The notes: generated by a model from the sequence alone, not told the origin. A DNA stretch of 64,000 bases from Talinum fruticosum (GCA_021018815.1 JAITYX010000064.1:372001-436000), one strand, 5' to 3'. Shown: positions 1 to 11,526, numbered from the stretch's first letter. Program-made: numbers and translations.

Positions 1-205
1 CTTCATCGCTTTTCATCAAATTAGCCACGAATCTCTCTAATTTAAGCCCAAAACCCGTAATAAATAGATGTACGAGCTTATGTGATGATAAAGAGAAAAT
101 AAGCAAAATCTAACCCAAAACTAAATATAAATCATTGAAATCATCACATAATTGGGTTAGATAATGCCTTAAAAACCGATAAAAACGAGGTTTAATAGTC
201 TTACA
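1..205 (-). repeat. LTR fragment, same family as the LTR at 21340-22802
   Basis: Read on the minus strand this begins TGTAAGACTATTAAACCTCG and runs off the left edge. It aligns over about 190 bases with 22610-22802, sharing the blocks around 'ttcatcaaatt', 'tttaagccc' and 'taacccaaaa'. It is followed at once by CACTA transposase sequence, so it looks like an insertion into that element. The family is not identified beyond being LTR-like. Confidence 0.6.
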
Positions 206-214
206 CATTAAGTA

Positions 215-1680
215 GAAGGGAAAAACAATGTTTGTGTGAGACATTGAAAAAACTCAAAGTGCCACAGAGATATTCTTCAAACATCGGTAGACTAGTTTCA
301 ATGTCCGATTGTAGACTAATCCGTCTTAAATCTCACGATTGTCATGCTTTTATGTAACAAACACTTGCCGGTTGCTATCCGAGCTGTGATGCCGAAACAT
401 GTCGGACATGCGATCACAAGACTTTGCTTCTTCTTCAATACCATATGCAGCAAAGTCGTTGATTTGGAGAAATTGGATGATCTTCAGTGTGGCGTGATCG
501 TTATGTTGTGCCAACTTGAGATGCACTTCCCACCTTTTTTGATATCATGGTGCACCTCATTGTCTATTTGGTGAGAGAAGTGCGATTCATTGGCCCAATT
601 TTTTACCGATGGATGTACCCTTTTGAAAGTTTCATGAAAATTTTCAAAGGGTATGTTAGAAATCGATCTGACTCGGAAACGTACATTGTTCGGGCATACA
701 CAGTTGAGGAGTGTGTCGACTTCGTTGTGAATACTACCCCTAATGGAAGAAGTTGGTATTCCTAAACATTGATTTGTGGGGAAGATTGGTGGCGAGGAAA
801 CTGGGCTGACTGGTTCTAACAATCGATCGGGATATGAGGGATCAAGCATATGTTTATATTCTACAAAACAATGATGAAGTACAACCATTCATTGATGAAC
901 ACAAATCCCTCATAAGGAGACAATATCGAGGAAAAACGAGACGTGGGTACTAACTCATCATATTTGCACATTTGTCAACCGGTTCGAGAGATAGAGTGAT
1001 CACTAGCCAATTGGATGAATCACGAGAACATATCTCGCAAACATTAGTCAGCTTGGCTAGAGGGCTGCAGTTGGAAGTCATATCTTACCGTGGGTATGAC
1101 ATCAATGGATACTCTTTCTACACAAAGAGCCGAACAATAAGAGCACCTCGCAAAACAAGTGTGGTCACATTGGAGGCTCATGCACTTCATGTGTCCAACT
1201 CCAAGGACAAAAATCCCGTTGTAGCTAAAATGGCATATTATGGTGTCATTGAGGATATATGAGAGCTAGACTATGTGGACTTCCATGAACCCGTTTTCGG
1301 TGCAAATGGGCTGACAATAACAACAGTGTCCGAGTTGATGAGATCGGATTCATGATAGTCGATCTCACAAGAGAAGAGCCTAAAAGGGATCAATTCATTA
1401 TGGCATTCCAAGCAAGACAAGTGCTCTACGTTGAGTGTTCTACGTTGAGGACCCGACCAATGATAAGTGGTCTATTGTTCTTCAAGGGAAGAGGCACATT
1501 GCTAGTGGGGATGGTGAAGATGTGTGTGATTTTGTTGAGGAGACCCCACCCTTCTCCTTGGGAATGCACTGTCGAAAATGAGGATCCTAATTTTGAAGAA
1601 CCAAATTTAAGGATTGGCCATCAAGAGGGAATATATATTGAAAATAAGTCTAAAGGAGGGGGAAAAAAGGCATAAACCAT
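215..1680 (+). pseudogene. TNP2-like CACTA transposase remnant (DUF4218 and C-terminal part)
   Basis: In life this protein would bind CACTA ends and catalyse cut-and-paste transposition in the nucleus. The reading is split over several frames. 'LKSHDCHAFM' lies near 320-350. 'MPKHVGHAITRLCFFFN' at about 390-440 and 'LDDLQCGVIVMLCQLEM' at about 470-525 belong to DUF4218. The frame then shifts near 540 and continues with 'MVHLIVYLVREVRFIGP' and 'RWMYPFESFMKIFKGYVRNR' up to about 660. The C-terminal block 'VISYRGYDINGYSFYTKS' follows at about 1078-1131, then 'FGANGLTITTVSELMRS' and 'VLYVE'. A 'tctacgttgag' sequence is repeated in tandem at about 1424-1450 and breaks the frame. Stop codons and frameshifts make this a clear pseudogene. 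Confidence 0.85.
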
Positions 1681-1825
1681 ATAATTATATCAACTCGGTA
1701 AGAACATTAATTTTATCATAGATGATATCCAATATTGTTGCTTGTTTTAGAAACTGCAGCGTACTTGTCATTATTTTTGACTTGTAGTATTCATGTAAAC
1801 AAATGATTTTGTTCGATGACGATCA

Positions 1826-2484
1826 AAATAAGGACTAAGTTGTCTAATTAGAAGGGTAGAAAATCATCATTCGATGAGGGACATCATTCAGGTAATGTTT
1901 CTTGTAATGTTTCTTCCGAATAATTATTACTTAACACTTAACACTTTTCTCGGTTTTGGTTGCTAATCTCACTTCCCGCTTAATGTTTTCCTCGGTTTTA
2001 TGTTATAGAACAACCTCTACCCCTGCACGAACTCCAAGAAGTAAAATAAGAACTAAGCTCTCCAATGGAAGGGTAGAAGATCCTCATTCGATGAGTATCA
2101 AAAGGACTAAGCCTTTTAGGTAAAGTTTTTGTGCATATTTCTAGTGGATAATTGTTCTTTAATGCTTTTCTCAATTTTGGTTGCTAATCTCTACTCCCAC
2201 TTAATGTTTTCTACGAGTTATTAAGTTGCTTATTGTACAGATCTAACCCTTGCACAAACTCCAAGCTAAGGAAGTACATGGGGAGTCACTTTGGGACAAT
2301 GACCAAGGAAATAGACATTATTGCTAGTGAGATGTCCTGTTTGTGTATTCCTTTTTCAAGAACAGAGATGAGGTATTATGTTCTTATAACTATATTACTT
2401 ATTTGGAGTTCATGTAGAGGTAGCGCGAACTGCAAATATGATGTATTATGTTGTCCAGGCTACCTCTGCAACAACTCTAAATAA
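1826..2484 (+). other. Repeated exon-like blocks, possibly the second (TNPA-like) CACTA gene
   Basis: Two related blocks, near 1826-1890 and 2045-2125, share 'aagaactaag', 'gaagggtagaa' and 'tcattcgatgag'. Each is followed by a donor-like 'aggtaa' and an intron-like T-rich stretch with 'ggttttggttgctaatct'. A third block at 2233-2484 stays open for 83 codons and shares 'cctgcacgaactccaag'-like sequence with the second. The position, downstream of the transposase inside a CACTA element, fits the second gene of such elements. No domain is recognised and this is a guess. Confidence 0.3.
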
Positions 2485-2754
2485 GCAATACTTGTCATAA
2501 AGACAATCACATCAATTGTAATATATTATTTTCTTAAACTTAAATGTGAAATATGGAACCGTGTTGCGAACTTGTTCACATGAAACTTTGTTGTGGTTGT
2601 AGTAAGTTGGAAATTCTTGTATTATTGGAAATTCTTGTATTTATGTTGGAAAATTAATGTTGCAGGTTTGTTATTGTGTCGGTTGTGATGTATTTTGGAG
2701 TGTATTTTGTACAGGGGGAAGGACAAAACAAAAACAAACTATTAAAAAAATAAA

Positions 2755-3071
2755 GACCTATTACGACGGTTCTTACGCTAGAACCGTCATCATAAGCTCT
2801 GAACATATGTAAATATTTGACGACAGTTTGTCAAAGAGAATCGTCTGTTGTATGTAAATATATGACGACGATTCTCTTTGGAAAACCGTCTTCATATAGG
2901 TACCTTTGACGACGGTTTTTCATGAAATCCGTCATCAAAGGTGATCTATTACGACAGCTTGTTGAATCGTAGTTAAAAATGCTACATACAACGACGCCCA
3001 AATACATGAAGCCTATTAACCGTTGTTAAATGTTGTTTTTAACCGTAGTTAAAAGTGGTCATGTAGTAGTG
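2755..3071 (+). repeat. CACTA right subterminal repeats and terminal inverted repeat
   Basis: Short inverted copies of a 'gacgacggtt' / 'aaccgtc' motif recur at about 2763, 2780, 2820, 2866, 2890, 2911 and 2930. Related 'aaccg(t)agttaaa' copies lie at about 2960-3050. The stretch ends ..CATGTAGTAGTG at 3071, which is a CACTA terminus on the other strand. Such arrays are the usual binding sites for the element's own DNA-binding protein. Confidence 0.8.
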
Positions 3072-3336
3072 TATCCACTATCCACCACAATCCCAGCTTC
3101 CGCCCCGTATGCCACTCGTAGCTTAACTCAAACCCCTATCTCGGATTCCGAGCCGGGCTTGGTGCCATCAATGTGGGAAACATGAAGGGAAATGCATGCT
3201 AAAAAGAATTTAGAAAAAAGGAAATATGCTTGAAACCTGTACAATCTTTATTAGGTATTGCAATTTACAATATTTTTTTACACAGCACCCCCCACCCCAA
3301 AAGATTCACATAGTATTACATTTTTACTTGCTGGAG
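3072..3336. other. Intergenic; no feature recognised
   Basis: Unique-looking sequence between the CACTA end and the 3' end of ELIP pseudogene 1. No open frame with family resemblance was seen. The right part should include the former 3' UTR of the ELIP copy. Confidence 0.5.
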
Positions 3337-4346
3337 TTAAACAAGAGCTCCACCTTTGAAGTATTCGAGTAGCGGCTAAAGCAATGAGACCCAACATAGC
3401 TAGTCTCCCATTCCAAATCTCAGCTTTGGAATTCATCAACCCATCTCGTGTCTTCTTCCGGATTCTCACCTCTAAGCAATGGTACCAATGATGCTGCATA
3501 TAGAAGGAACATAGTCAATAGGAACCAAAGAGCTCCACCTTGTGATATCCGATCAACCAAATCTGTGCCCTTGAACAGCTTCTGCCTCTAGAGCTGCCAC
3601 GAACCCAATCATGGCTAGCCGACCATTGATTCGCTCCGCTCCAGGCCCACTGAATGCGAACAAGTCTGTGAAGCTTGTTGTGGTTCCCTGGAATGTGATG
3701 GTGTACCACATGAGATGGAGAGATTAGCAGCCAATAAGCATATCAACTGTATTGGTAATTTTATTTATTCACTCTTTCCAGGGTTTTTATATGTAATTCT
3801 TTAGCTATGAAAAATTTGTCAAGACAAATATTTGTCAATTGAATTTCTTTTTATTGAGTATGTTTTTACTAGAACATTTTTATTTGACCAGAGAATCGCT
3901 AAGAATAAGTACATTTTTATAAAACTTTGCTTTATTACACGAATAAGATTTCATATGGCTAATTCACTCATGCGCCACATATTCCATGAGAACCTAGGAT
4001 TATGAATCAGGTTTCTTTAGAATACTAATTACACACTTCTTTTTGGGTTTTAACGACAAGCTATAACTCAAAGAATGTGAATATTTAGTGGCACTATGTA
4101 ATATATTTTTGTAATAGAAAACATCCTACCTGTTTTTGAGACGGGCCAGGACTTTTTTTGGCGAACTCAAGGAAACCTTAGGTTTACCTTGAGCCCCCTC
4201 TTTAGCCATGGACTTAACCCACAACCTAGCATGGCTAGGCAATCGAGGTACACCTCCTAATGGAAACACAATTGGTGTAAGCCTTGAGCCGTTACCTAAG
4301 CCACCAACAACTAGGCTAGCTAGGGGGCTTGCATTTGCATAGCCAT
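3337..4346 (-). pseudogene. Early light-induced protein (ELIP) pseudogene 1
   Basis: Exon 1 was 4346-4130 and exon 2 was 3682-3337, matching the intact copy at 12391-13311. Exon 1 starts 'MAMQMQAP' and meets a stop after eight codons; beyond a frameshift the plastid-targeting segment can still be followed. It ends with a good donor (AG|GTAGG). At the acceptor, the AG used by the intact copy has become AC (3684-3683). Exon 2 keeps '[19 protein letters not shown]' for helix 1, then a one-base gain shifts the frame to an early stop. Two more one-base gains lie before '[16 protein letters not shown]' of helix 3 and near the C terminus. The three gains together return to the original frame at the stop. 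Neutral decay is the simplest reading. Confidence 0.9.
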
Positions 4347-4440
4347 CAGTTACAGAATTAAGAGTATTTGTGTTTATAGGTGTTGAGAGACTTGAATATT
4401 TACTGTTTTGTGATGCTGAAGAAGGGGGAGTAACATTGTG

Positions 4441-4448
4441 TATTCATA
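4441..4448 (-). promoter_or_regulatory. Decayed TATA box of ELIP pseudogene 1
   Basis: Reads TATGAATA on the minus strand at the place where the other two copies have TATAAATA, about 95 bases before the ATG. The flanking bases ('acaat' after the box) are conserved among copies. Confidence 0.5.
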
Positions 4449-5189
4449 CAGGGGATTTGAAGAAGAAAATAATTTGAAGGATATTTTTGGCTCCATGCAT
4501 ATTGTGTATTGTACGAGGAAAATTGTTGCAGGTGGCATGGTCTAACTCTACTTTCAATTTCCCTCATACACGTTAACTTTGTTATGTCCACAAATCTCGG
4601 TGGACAATTTTCCAACTTTCTGGGAGCTTCTATTCCCTTAATCGTTCAACTGTTAAATTCTAACATCGAACATATGGCAAATGTACAAGGCAAACAAACA
4701 TACATATATACATACATATAAAGCGAACACACAAATACATACATTCGTACCTGCGTACATACAGATACCTCAAGTCCTTTTGTTTGTTATTTTCCACCAA
4801 AAGAAAATTTCAAAAAATAAAAATAAAAATAAAAATCAGTTTGTTGGTTTCTGGAGTAGAAGAGGGGGCAAATTAAATGAATCTTAAAGAATGTGCAATA
4901 TCATTCTATGAATGGAAGCCATTGTTAGGAAATTCCCATAATTTTATATGTTGCTAAGAAATCAATCCAATATAAAAGTCCAAATAATGATTTTTTTAAA
5001 AAAATAATTACTAGTCTCAACAATTGTATCTAAATTATCGTATGTGAGTACAATAAAAGATTTTATGTGGAGGGATGTAAACATGTCGGCAGACTTTAAA
5101 ATACATCATAATTTAGCAATCAAATCAGTTGTCATAGTACTATCTTTAAAAACATACTTAACAAAATTACAGGAAATAGTTTAATTATT
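4449..5189. other. ELIP1 upstream region, then AT-rich intergenic DNA
   Basis: 4531-4610 holds the upstream block shared by the three ELIP copies (see findings). Around 4696-4765 there is a short ACATACAT-type microsatellite, and at 4807-4835 an AAATAAAAATAAAA run. Nothing coding is recognised. Confidence 0.5.
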
Positions 5190-5474
5190 GCTCTGATTTC
5201 ATGAATTACACTCCAAATTCGCCATGCATGTCCATTATAATCCAAATTCACCATGCATGTCCATTGGTGCTCTGTACTGCCTAAATAACAATTTGTTTGT
5301 CGCCTTCTACTTGACTATGACTGTCTCGTAGCCTACCTCTAAATTGCCTTGATGTGATCTTGCACAGAATTAGTTCGAGAAACAAGTGTAGATGTGCACA
5401 GAAATCTGGTGCCTACTTGAACAAAACCTCCATGCCAATCTTTTAGAATATAACTCATGTTGAAGATAAGGTGT
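5190..5474 (-). pseudogene. LINE RNase H relic, downstream half
   Basis: On the minus strand this reads MSYILKDWHGGFVQVGTRFL (from about 5457), a typical plant LINE RNase H segment, and farther on 'VEGDKQIVI'. It is the continuation of the relic at 8372-8700; the solo LTR at 5475-8371 separates the two. A stop and frame changes show decay. A short direct repeat of 'ccatgcatgtccatt' lies at 5222-5266. Confidence 0.7.
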
Positions 5475-8371
5475 TGTAACAACCCGACCCTAAATCACAT
5501 TATTTATTTTAAATCACATTATTTACACTATTTATATAATTGAGCGCGTGCACTTCAATTCGATATTTTATATTTATATTATTTTTATATATGTGTTACG
5601 CAGACTAAGGCGACGAAGTGGCCCTAATAAAAATCTCATAATAAGATTATAATTTGTGAACATCGTTATTAAAATAAAATTAAAAGTAACAATAAAAAGA
5701 AACAAAATAAGTAAATAAATAAATAAATCAAAATAATCAAATAATCAAAGCAGATTTTTCTAAGGAAAAATCCAGAGAAAGAATTCTCTCGGAATATGTT
5801 GAGACTGACTTAAAATATGTTTCGAGCTCCTCCTCTCTCCCGTGCTCCTTCGTTCTCCGCCTTCCCTCGCCTCCTCTCGCATCTCCCCGCCCACGCCTTC
5901 TCTCGGCAGCGCCGGTTCCGGCGACCGGACACCGCCAACGCCAGTAAAAGCCGGCGCTAGCACCGGCCGAAGGCCACCGGCCTCCCTCCTCACGCTATCG
6001 CTCTCGTCTCGCTCTCCCTCGCACGCCTTCGCTCTTTCCTCTCGCCTCTATCTGCGGCCTGCTCCGGCCATCAGGCGCCACCAACGCCGGCCGAAGCCGA
6101 CGCCGGCGTCGTCGTGGAGACGCCGACACCTCACTCGCCACCGCTCTCCCTCTCTCCCGCTGCCGCTCGCGCACGGGCGGTTGCCCTGCCTCCCCACCGC
6201 AGCAACCCATTCGCCGCCAACCACCACCCGCAACACGGCCGTCGGAGCTCGACGCCGATGCTGCCTCGCAGTCGCCGGAGCAACCGAGCACCCCCAACCT
6301 CCTCTCCTTGACTCCTCCTCTGCGAATTCAAAGGTAAAAGCTCTAGACCCTAAATTATCAATTTCATTATCTATTTGAGCAATCGTAATCGTAAATTGAA
6401 GTATGATTAGGAATATATTTGTGGAGTGAATTCAAAGATTAAATTGGGCAAATTCGAATTGGTGTGAATAATCGAGTTGTGGCATCCCAATGGATTGGTC
6501 GTGTATTGTATGAATGGGAACGAATGTGATTCTCATGGGGAGATTATGAATTAGTGAATGAGTTTGGAAGATGTTTATTATAGAATTGGGTAAATTGATG
6601 AATTTATTATATGTTGGAAATGGTTATACTTGAACAAATGAATGAGAATGTGTATGTAGAGGGTGAAATTAAGCAATGTGTAAGTGTAGACATGTGAGGG
6701 AGATTTGAGCATTAAGCATACCTAATAGTGGTTGTGAATGTGAAATTTGTCGGAGAACAATGCTTATGATCTTAACATGGTGTATGTACGGGTTTTGAAC
6801 AATTTGGTGGAATTGTTACATTTTGCAAATAGCTAGAATTGAACACAAAAGGAGAAAAAGATATGCAGGGAGGATGAAGTCGGATAATAGATTGTGTAAG
6901 AGGCATGGGGGACATCTCGAACACTTGGTATGCTTAATTTGATTATGAATACGAGTTCTGTCGAGAAAATAACGCTTAGGCGCTTAAAATGGTGTATATA
7001 TGAATTTTGGACGAATCGGCAAAATTGTGAAAACCTCCTGATAGAAGGGCATTTACCGGATTAATTAATTACGTAACTATGGGATTGGAGTGCCGAGAAG
7101 GGAGGAGTGAGGAATGAATTAAAAATAAGTGTATGGGCATATATATATATGTACACCATTTTCAATCCAAGTCAACTAGCAAATCGAATAACACCGACAT
7201 CATTGGGTATTTAGTTAGCCTAATCATATCAACTTCTTTAATTAATATAAATTATATTCAATAAATGCGAGTAAAGCTAAGTAATACAAACACTAGTTTA
7301 ATCGATTTTCATACGAACATAAGAAATGAAATACACTTGTTAAAGCTTATACAAATTCAAGCATTAAAACTCAAGAAAACATTATTAACCCTAGAAATCC
7401 ATTTTAAACAGAACCGAGGCCACTTCCGTTGCCGAATAGCCGGTGACTCAAATTTACGCAAAAGGGGAGAAACAAATATTCTCGGTTCAGTGTACGTTCA
7501 TTGCTCGTACCTTTCGAAAACTCACATGTTTCATCAAATCTCAACATTTCTCATATATATAACTAATAATGAATCATTTGCAAATCAAGTTTTGCCACCT
7601 AATCAAGTGGTCCCCGCCCAATTATCAATTATCGGGGCTTATGCCCATCAATTATCAATAATCGTGGCTTATGCCCAACCCGCGCGGCTTCAACTCGGGT
7701 TTTCGGTCGGCCGGGAGGTGTGCACCTTACTAAGATCGTATCAATTATCAAGGGGTTCCACTTTCGGATAATAACCGGCAAGCAAGTTTTACTTACATTC
7801 TCTCCCCCGATTTCAAATTAAAATGAATTGAAATGCGCGCGCTCAATCAAAATATGCTTCAAAGTTATTTTATAGTGCGGGAAGGTTCGTATCGAGTCTC
7901 GACTCACTCTTCAAAATATTTTACTGTTTTTGTTTTAGGAAGAAGCATTGGCGAACAATCAACCATCTATTAAGTCCGACGAAGGCAAACCTTAGCCAGC
8001 CACGTGGCATTCGTAAATACGAAGGTACATAGACGCTCACGGTGACTTTACCTTCAACCGGGGTTAGCTATGACCTTGGGAATTATTGTACGTCGTATAT
8101 TAGTTTGTGGAATGGACAAAAGTCTAGGTTGTATAAATATGGTGTTACTAAACAAGTAAACTCGTATTGTGAGATGACTTGGAAATTCGGGTAATAGGTA
8201 ATTACTTCTATCGTGGTCAAGCATAGATTGTAAGCCCTTTTATTCTAATTATATAGCCTTGTCCTATCTTTAGGACGGCGGTGACGCCTTCGATCGTTAA
8301 CTTCCGCTGCGACCTTACCTAATATTCTCGAATTAGAGAATTATTAAGTAATGGTAACTCGGGGCGTTACA
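5475..8371 (+). mobile_element. Solo LTR A (Ty3/gypsy type, TGTAAC...GTTACA)
   Basis: The 2897-bp unit starts TGTAACAACCCGACC and ends GGGGCGTTACA, with a palindromic 6-bp terminus. It is flanked by GTGT on both sides (5471-5474 and 8372-8375), a 4-bp duplication. It aligns nearly end to end with the unit at 36321-39090. No coding domain, primer-binding site or polypurine tract lies inside, so it is a solo LTR. Length and termini resemble the long LTRs of Tekay/Del chromoviruses, but the family is inferred. Orientation is taken from the splice-donor-like site described separately. It sits in a LINE RNase H relic. Confidence 0.8.
5825..6335 (+). other. GC-rich, CT-rich leader inside solo LTR A, ending at a splice-donor-like site
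   Basis: Unlike the AT-rich flanks, this stretch is rich in C and CG on the + strand and poor in stops, so it produces long open frames on both strands. It ends TTCAAAG|GTAAAAGC near 6329-6340, which looks like a 5' splice site. The related LTR at 36321-39090 has the same layout. The frames are not conserved between the copies. It is therefore more likely an untranslated leader and promoter-proximal region than a protein gene. Confidence 0.45.
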
Positions 8372-8700
8372 GTGTCGTTGAAATTTAATTTAACAAATCC
8401 ACTTTCGGGGGTTCCCACAATAAATCGGGTGGTCTTGAAGACTTGAACTAGAGGATGTGGATTATATATGGATAAGATGAAGTGAAGAATGTTATTGCCA
8501 ATATTCCCAATTGTATTTTGTCCTAATAAGTGATCCCATGGGTTGTGGGAGGTCATTGTGAAATACCATAGCATTACGACGTTTTAAAATACTCCACATG
8601 CAGGAAAACACTCGAGCTAAATTCAGATCATGTAAAGCATAATTGAAGTTGGGGAATCGGAGATTGGATGTTGGTGTGTCCATCTAGGATGAATGCCGAA
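8372..8700 (-). pseudogene. LINE relic, end of zf-RVT region and start of RNase H
   Basis: The minus strand reads 'VFSCMWSILKRRNAMVFHND' (about 8555-8615) and later 'TPESGFVKLNFNDT' (about 8380-8420), the usual entry into a plant LINE RNase H domain. The reading stops at the solo LTR and continues at 5474 and below. Frames are broken. Confidence 0.7.
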
Positions 8701-8835
8701 TCCCATAAGCAATAAACGTGCAAGTAGGGGGAAAAAGAAAGATGCTTTGTACCTTTAATTTGCAAGAGGTAAGCTAAACAAACATGATAAACTATAAGCC
8801 TCTAAGCAATAAAAGGATATGATTTTGATGAAGTC

Positions 8836-9331
8836 TGTTAGGATCGGGAGCTCACTTGAACAAAAGAACAAACAAAATGGAATCCAAGATTTTTAACGTG
8901 AAAAAACTCAAACCAGGAAAAAACCACGAAGTGATGCACTAGAAACCAAGTAGCTTTATAAAGAATTTTACACTCAAGCTAACCTCTACCTTACACTTTG
9001 TAATTGAACTACTCTTTATGTAACAATGGAGGATTGCACTAAATTATATAGCCATAACCGAGTAAATACATGCATTAACAAGCCCTAATATGCATTAACA
9101 TGAAGCATAATTGAAGAAAACGGCCGAAAAACGAGCAGCCCGGGACCCAAACAGCTGGCACAGGCCGTGTCAACCAACACGGCCAGCCCATGTTGGCTAC
9201 CGGCCGATTGCCCCTTGGTCTTTCGTCCGGCACGCCCGTTCTCGATGTTCTTGACTCGTGCTTGCCGCTCTTGGTCCTGTAACGCGATTTTCTAGAGCCC
9301 AAAGTACCCATTAGGCTTCACACACCTAACA
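8836..9331 (-). repeat. 3' LTR of the minus-strand copia element
   Basis: Aligns with 10997-11526 throughout, for example at 'aagatttttaacgtg', 'ggaggattgcactaaa' and 'taacgcgattttct'. It contains 'ggccgtgtcaaccaacacgg' near 9163-9182, one of the CACGGCC-type motifs discussed in the findings. Confidence 0.85.
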
Positions 9332-9342
9332 ATCTCCCACTT
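9332..9342 (-). other. Polypurine tract of the minus-strand copia element
   Basis: Minus strand AAGTGGGAGAT directly precedes the TGTTAGG start of the 3' LTR, as expected for the second-strand primer of a retrotransposon. Confidence 0.7.
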
Positions 9343-9962
9343 AGAAACTAATGACTCACCTCCTTTGTTGCATCCATCTAGTTGACCGAAACGCCGACCC
9401 CTTCATTGAAAGAGACCAATCGAGACTTTCCCCGCGTCATCATTTCAACATTTTCACCTTGGATTAGCTCCATTTCCGGATTCTGGCTATCCAAACCTTC
9501 AAGCCCATCACCACTCGATATGAACTCCCACTCGAATTGATCACCATTCAAAACTGGCTCACCGGTGTTAGTTAACAAAATATAATGAAGAAATAATTTG
9601 TATCTTTAGGCTTTACCTCCTGTTGACAATGCTTTGTCTTCTTCATTACCCTTGATTTTTGCAATTTACCTTGTGGAACCCTTGATGACTCATTTGTAGA
9701 CCCAACAAACTTACTGTAATTCTCACCAACTCCACTATGGTAGAATCTAAATCTTTACCAAGTCTAACACCCCGTAGACTCCCATTGAAACAATCCATCT
9801 CGAAGCATTTGTTACTAAGCCACTACACCCCCAAGTAGTGTACAATGCTGTAAATTTTAAACCCTTAGCTATAATCAATGCCCCCTTAATGATTTTCCAA
9901 GCATCCATTATGAAATTTCGTTAGGTACCCGACCCATCCAACCGACTCACATAAATCGATTC

Positions 9963-10220
9963 TTAGCCAATGCTCGAGATAAACCTATCTCCTTGTAAAT
10001 TCCAAAATCCCCCACTTAAGGTTTTGATCCTCACATCCCCCTTACCTAGTATATCCAAACTCTTCCCATTTGCAATGAACACTTTGCCAAATTTTTCCAC
10101 AACAAAATTATGGAACAAGTTTCTACTAGACTCGGAATGAAATGGTGCCCCTGGATCCACTATCCATGACTCGAGTAGGAATTTCCACATCACCACAATT
10201 GCAGCACCTACATCTTTCAT
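9963..10220 (-). pseudogene. Copia protease remnant
   Basis: Reads ESWIVDPGAPFHSESSRNLF and then 'HNFVVEKFGKVFIANGKSLD', with 'GDVRIKT' after it. This is the aspartic protease and adjoining region of a copia polyprotein. The active-site motif is D-P-G where copia proteases have D-S-G, so the Ser has become Pro. The frame stays open for 85 codons, but upstream and downstream parts carry stops. Confidence 0.8.
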
Positions 10221-10239
10221 ATAATTTACAAAATTCCGG

Positions 10240-10980
10240 TCATCAAAAGTTTTTGGACATTTTTCTTAAAATGTCCCTTATCACCACAGCCCAACAAACA
10301 ACATTCCCGGGTTTTGGGACATATCCCTTGTTTTAGACTTTGACCGACCATTTTGCACATGCCTCTAATATGAAACACACTTCTGATGACTCCTCCTAAT
10401 CTTTGTTGCGAATGCTTTCGGTTAAGATTACATCCCGGACCTAATCATACTTTAAGACATTTGAACCCCTAACACTACCGCATACACTATGGTATCCCAT
10501 GACTCGAGCAAGGACGAAAACAAGATTAACACCTTAACTTCATCCTCAAAATTTATTTTCACCGAAGCAAGATTAGAAATGATCATATTAAACTCATTAA
10601 TATGATCTCGCTACAGATAGTGTTATCATCCATTTTTAGATCGAACAAACGATGCATAAGATATAACTTCATTCATGGCCAAGGGTTTCTCATAAAAGTT
10701 TGACAACGCCTCCAACAACCCCTTCGTCATTATTTGTTACATCATGTTGAACGCCATATTTCGCGCCAACGTCAATCTCACAGTCCCTAGTGCTTATTGA
10801 TCCAACGAACCCCGAATCCTTTTGCTCTATATCGGCGGGCTTCACTCGAGGGGTTTGTACAAATCATTCTGGTACAACAAATTTTGAATTTTCATTTTCC
10901 GGAATGTAAAGTCTTTGCCATCAAACCTCTCGGGTTTTACCTTACTCGCTCTCCATGTTTGATGTGAACTCTCAAATCTA
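10240..10980 (-). pseudogene. Copia gag remnant
   Basis: From the primer-binding site leftward the minus strand reads 'KPERFDGKDFTFRKMKIQNL' and 'LYQNDLYKPLE' (10842-10930). Later, in pieces, it reads 'KVLILFSSLLESWDT' and a knuckle-like 'GCGDKGHFKK' near 10260-10300. This is the UBN2-type gag plus zinc knuckle order of copia elements. Many stops. Confidence 0.7.
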
Positions 10981-10996
10981 ACCTCACTCGATACCA
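10981..10996 (-). other. Primer-binding site of the minus-strand copia element
   Basis: Minus strand TGGTATCGAGTGAGGT next to the inner end of the 5' LTR. It begins with the TGG that pairs with a tRNA CCA end. The opening TGGTATC resembles the initiator-Met type site, with changes after that. Confidence 0.65.
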
Positions 10997-11526
10997 CCCG
11001 AATCGAGAGCTCACTCAAACAATAAAACAAGGAACAAAAGAAATAACAAATTAGGACACAAGATTTTTAACGTGGACTAACCCAAACTGAAAAAAAAATC
11101 ACGAACCGATGCACTAGATTTCAAGTAGTTTACAAGAAATTTCACTCAAGCCTATCCTAGTTTGTACACCTTGTAATTCCACTACTCTTATGTAACGATG
11201 GAGGATTACATTGCATTATATAGCCATAAGTGAGTAAATACACGCATTATCAAGCCTTAATATGCATTAACTTGAAGCATAACTGAAGAGAACGATCGAA
11301 AAGCGAGCACCCAGGACCTAGACAGCCGGCACGGGCTGCCCGTGCTGCTGGCTCGGGCCGTGTCAGCCAACACGACCAGCCCGTGTTGGCTGCTGGCCGG
11401 CCGCACCTTGATCATTTTGTCCGGCATGCCCCATTCTCAATGTTCTTCGCTCGTGCTCATCGTTCCTTGTCTCGTAACGCGATTTTCTCGAACCTAAAGC
11501 ACCCATTAGACTCCACACACCCAACA
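10997..11526 (-). repeat. 5' LTR of the minus-strand copia element
   Basis: Starts TGTTGGGTGTGTGGAGTC at 11526 on the minus strand. It contains 'gggccgtgtcagccaacacg' near 11353-11372, parallel to the motif in the 3' LTR. Confidence 0.8.

Larger units (their letters stand above)
206..3071 (+). mobile_element. CACTA (En/Spm) DNA transposon, 3' part, degenerate
   Basis: This is the right-hand part of a CACTA element. In order it holds a TNP2-like transposase remnant, short exon-like blocks, a subterminal repeat region, and a right end whose reverse complement starts CACTACTACATG, as CACTA termini do. The left end is missing because an LTR sequence and the window edge cut it off. The 3-bp target duplication therefore cannot be tested; the bases after the end are TAT. 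The transposase is broken, so the element is not autonomous. Confidence 0.8.
8836..11526 (-). mobile_element. Ty1/copia element, minus strand, internally deleted
   Basis: Two related LTRs (10997-11526 as 5' LTR, 8836-9331 as 3' LTR on the minus strand) flank about 1.65 kb. They begin TGTTGGGTGTGTGG and TGTTAGGTGTGTGA. A primer-binding site TGGTATCGAGTGAGG lies directly inside the 5' LTR, and a purine tract AAGTGGGAGAT directly before the 3' LTR. Only gag and protease remnants are recognised. Most of integrase and all of reverse transcriptase are missing. Flanks 8831-8835 (AAGTC) and 11527-11531 (TAAGG) do not match, so no target duplication survives. Confidence 0.85.

Noticed and set aside
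5842..6378. A 178-codon open frame and several overlapping ones on both strands
   Set aside because: They come from the GC-rich part of solo LTR A. The related LTR B has different frames and peptides, so there is no sign of protein constraint.
7265..7771. A 168-codon open frame
   Set aside because: Lies inside solo LTR A. The homologous stretch at 38059-38283 is cut short and no family resemblance is seen.
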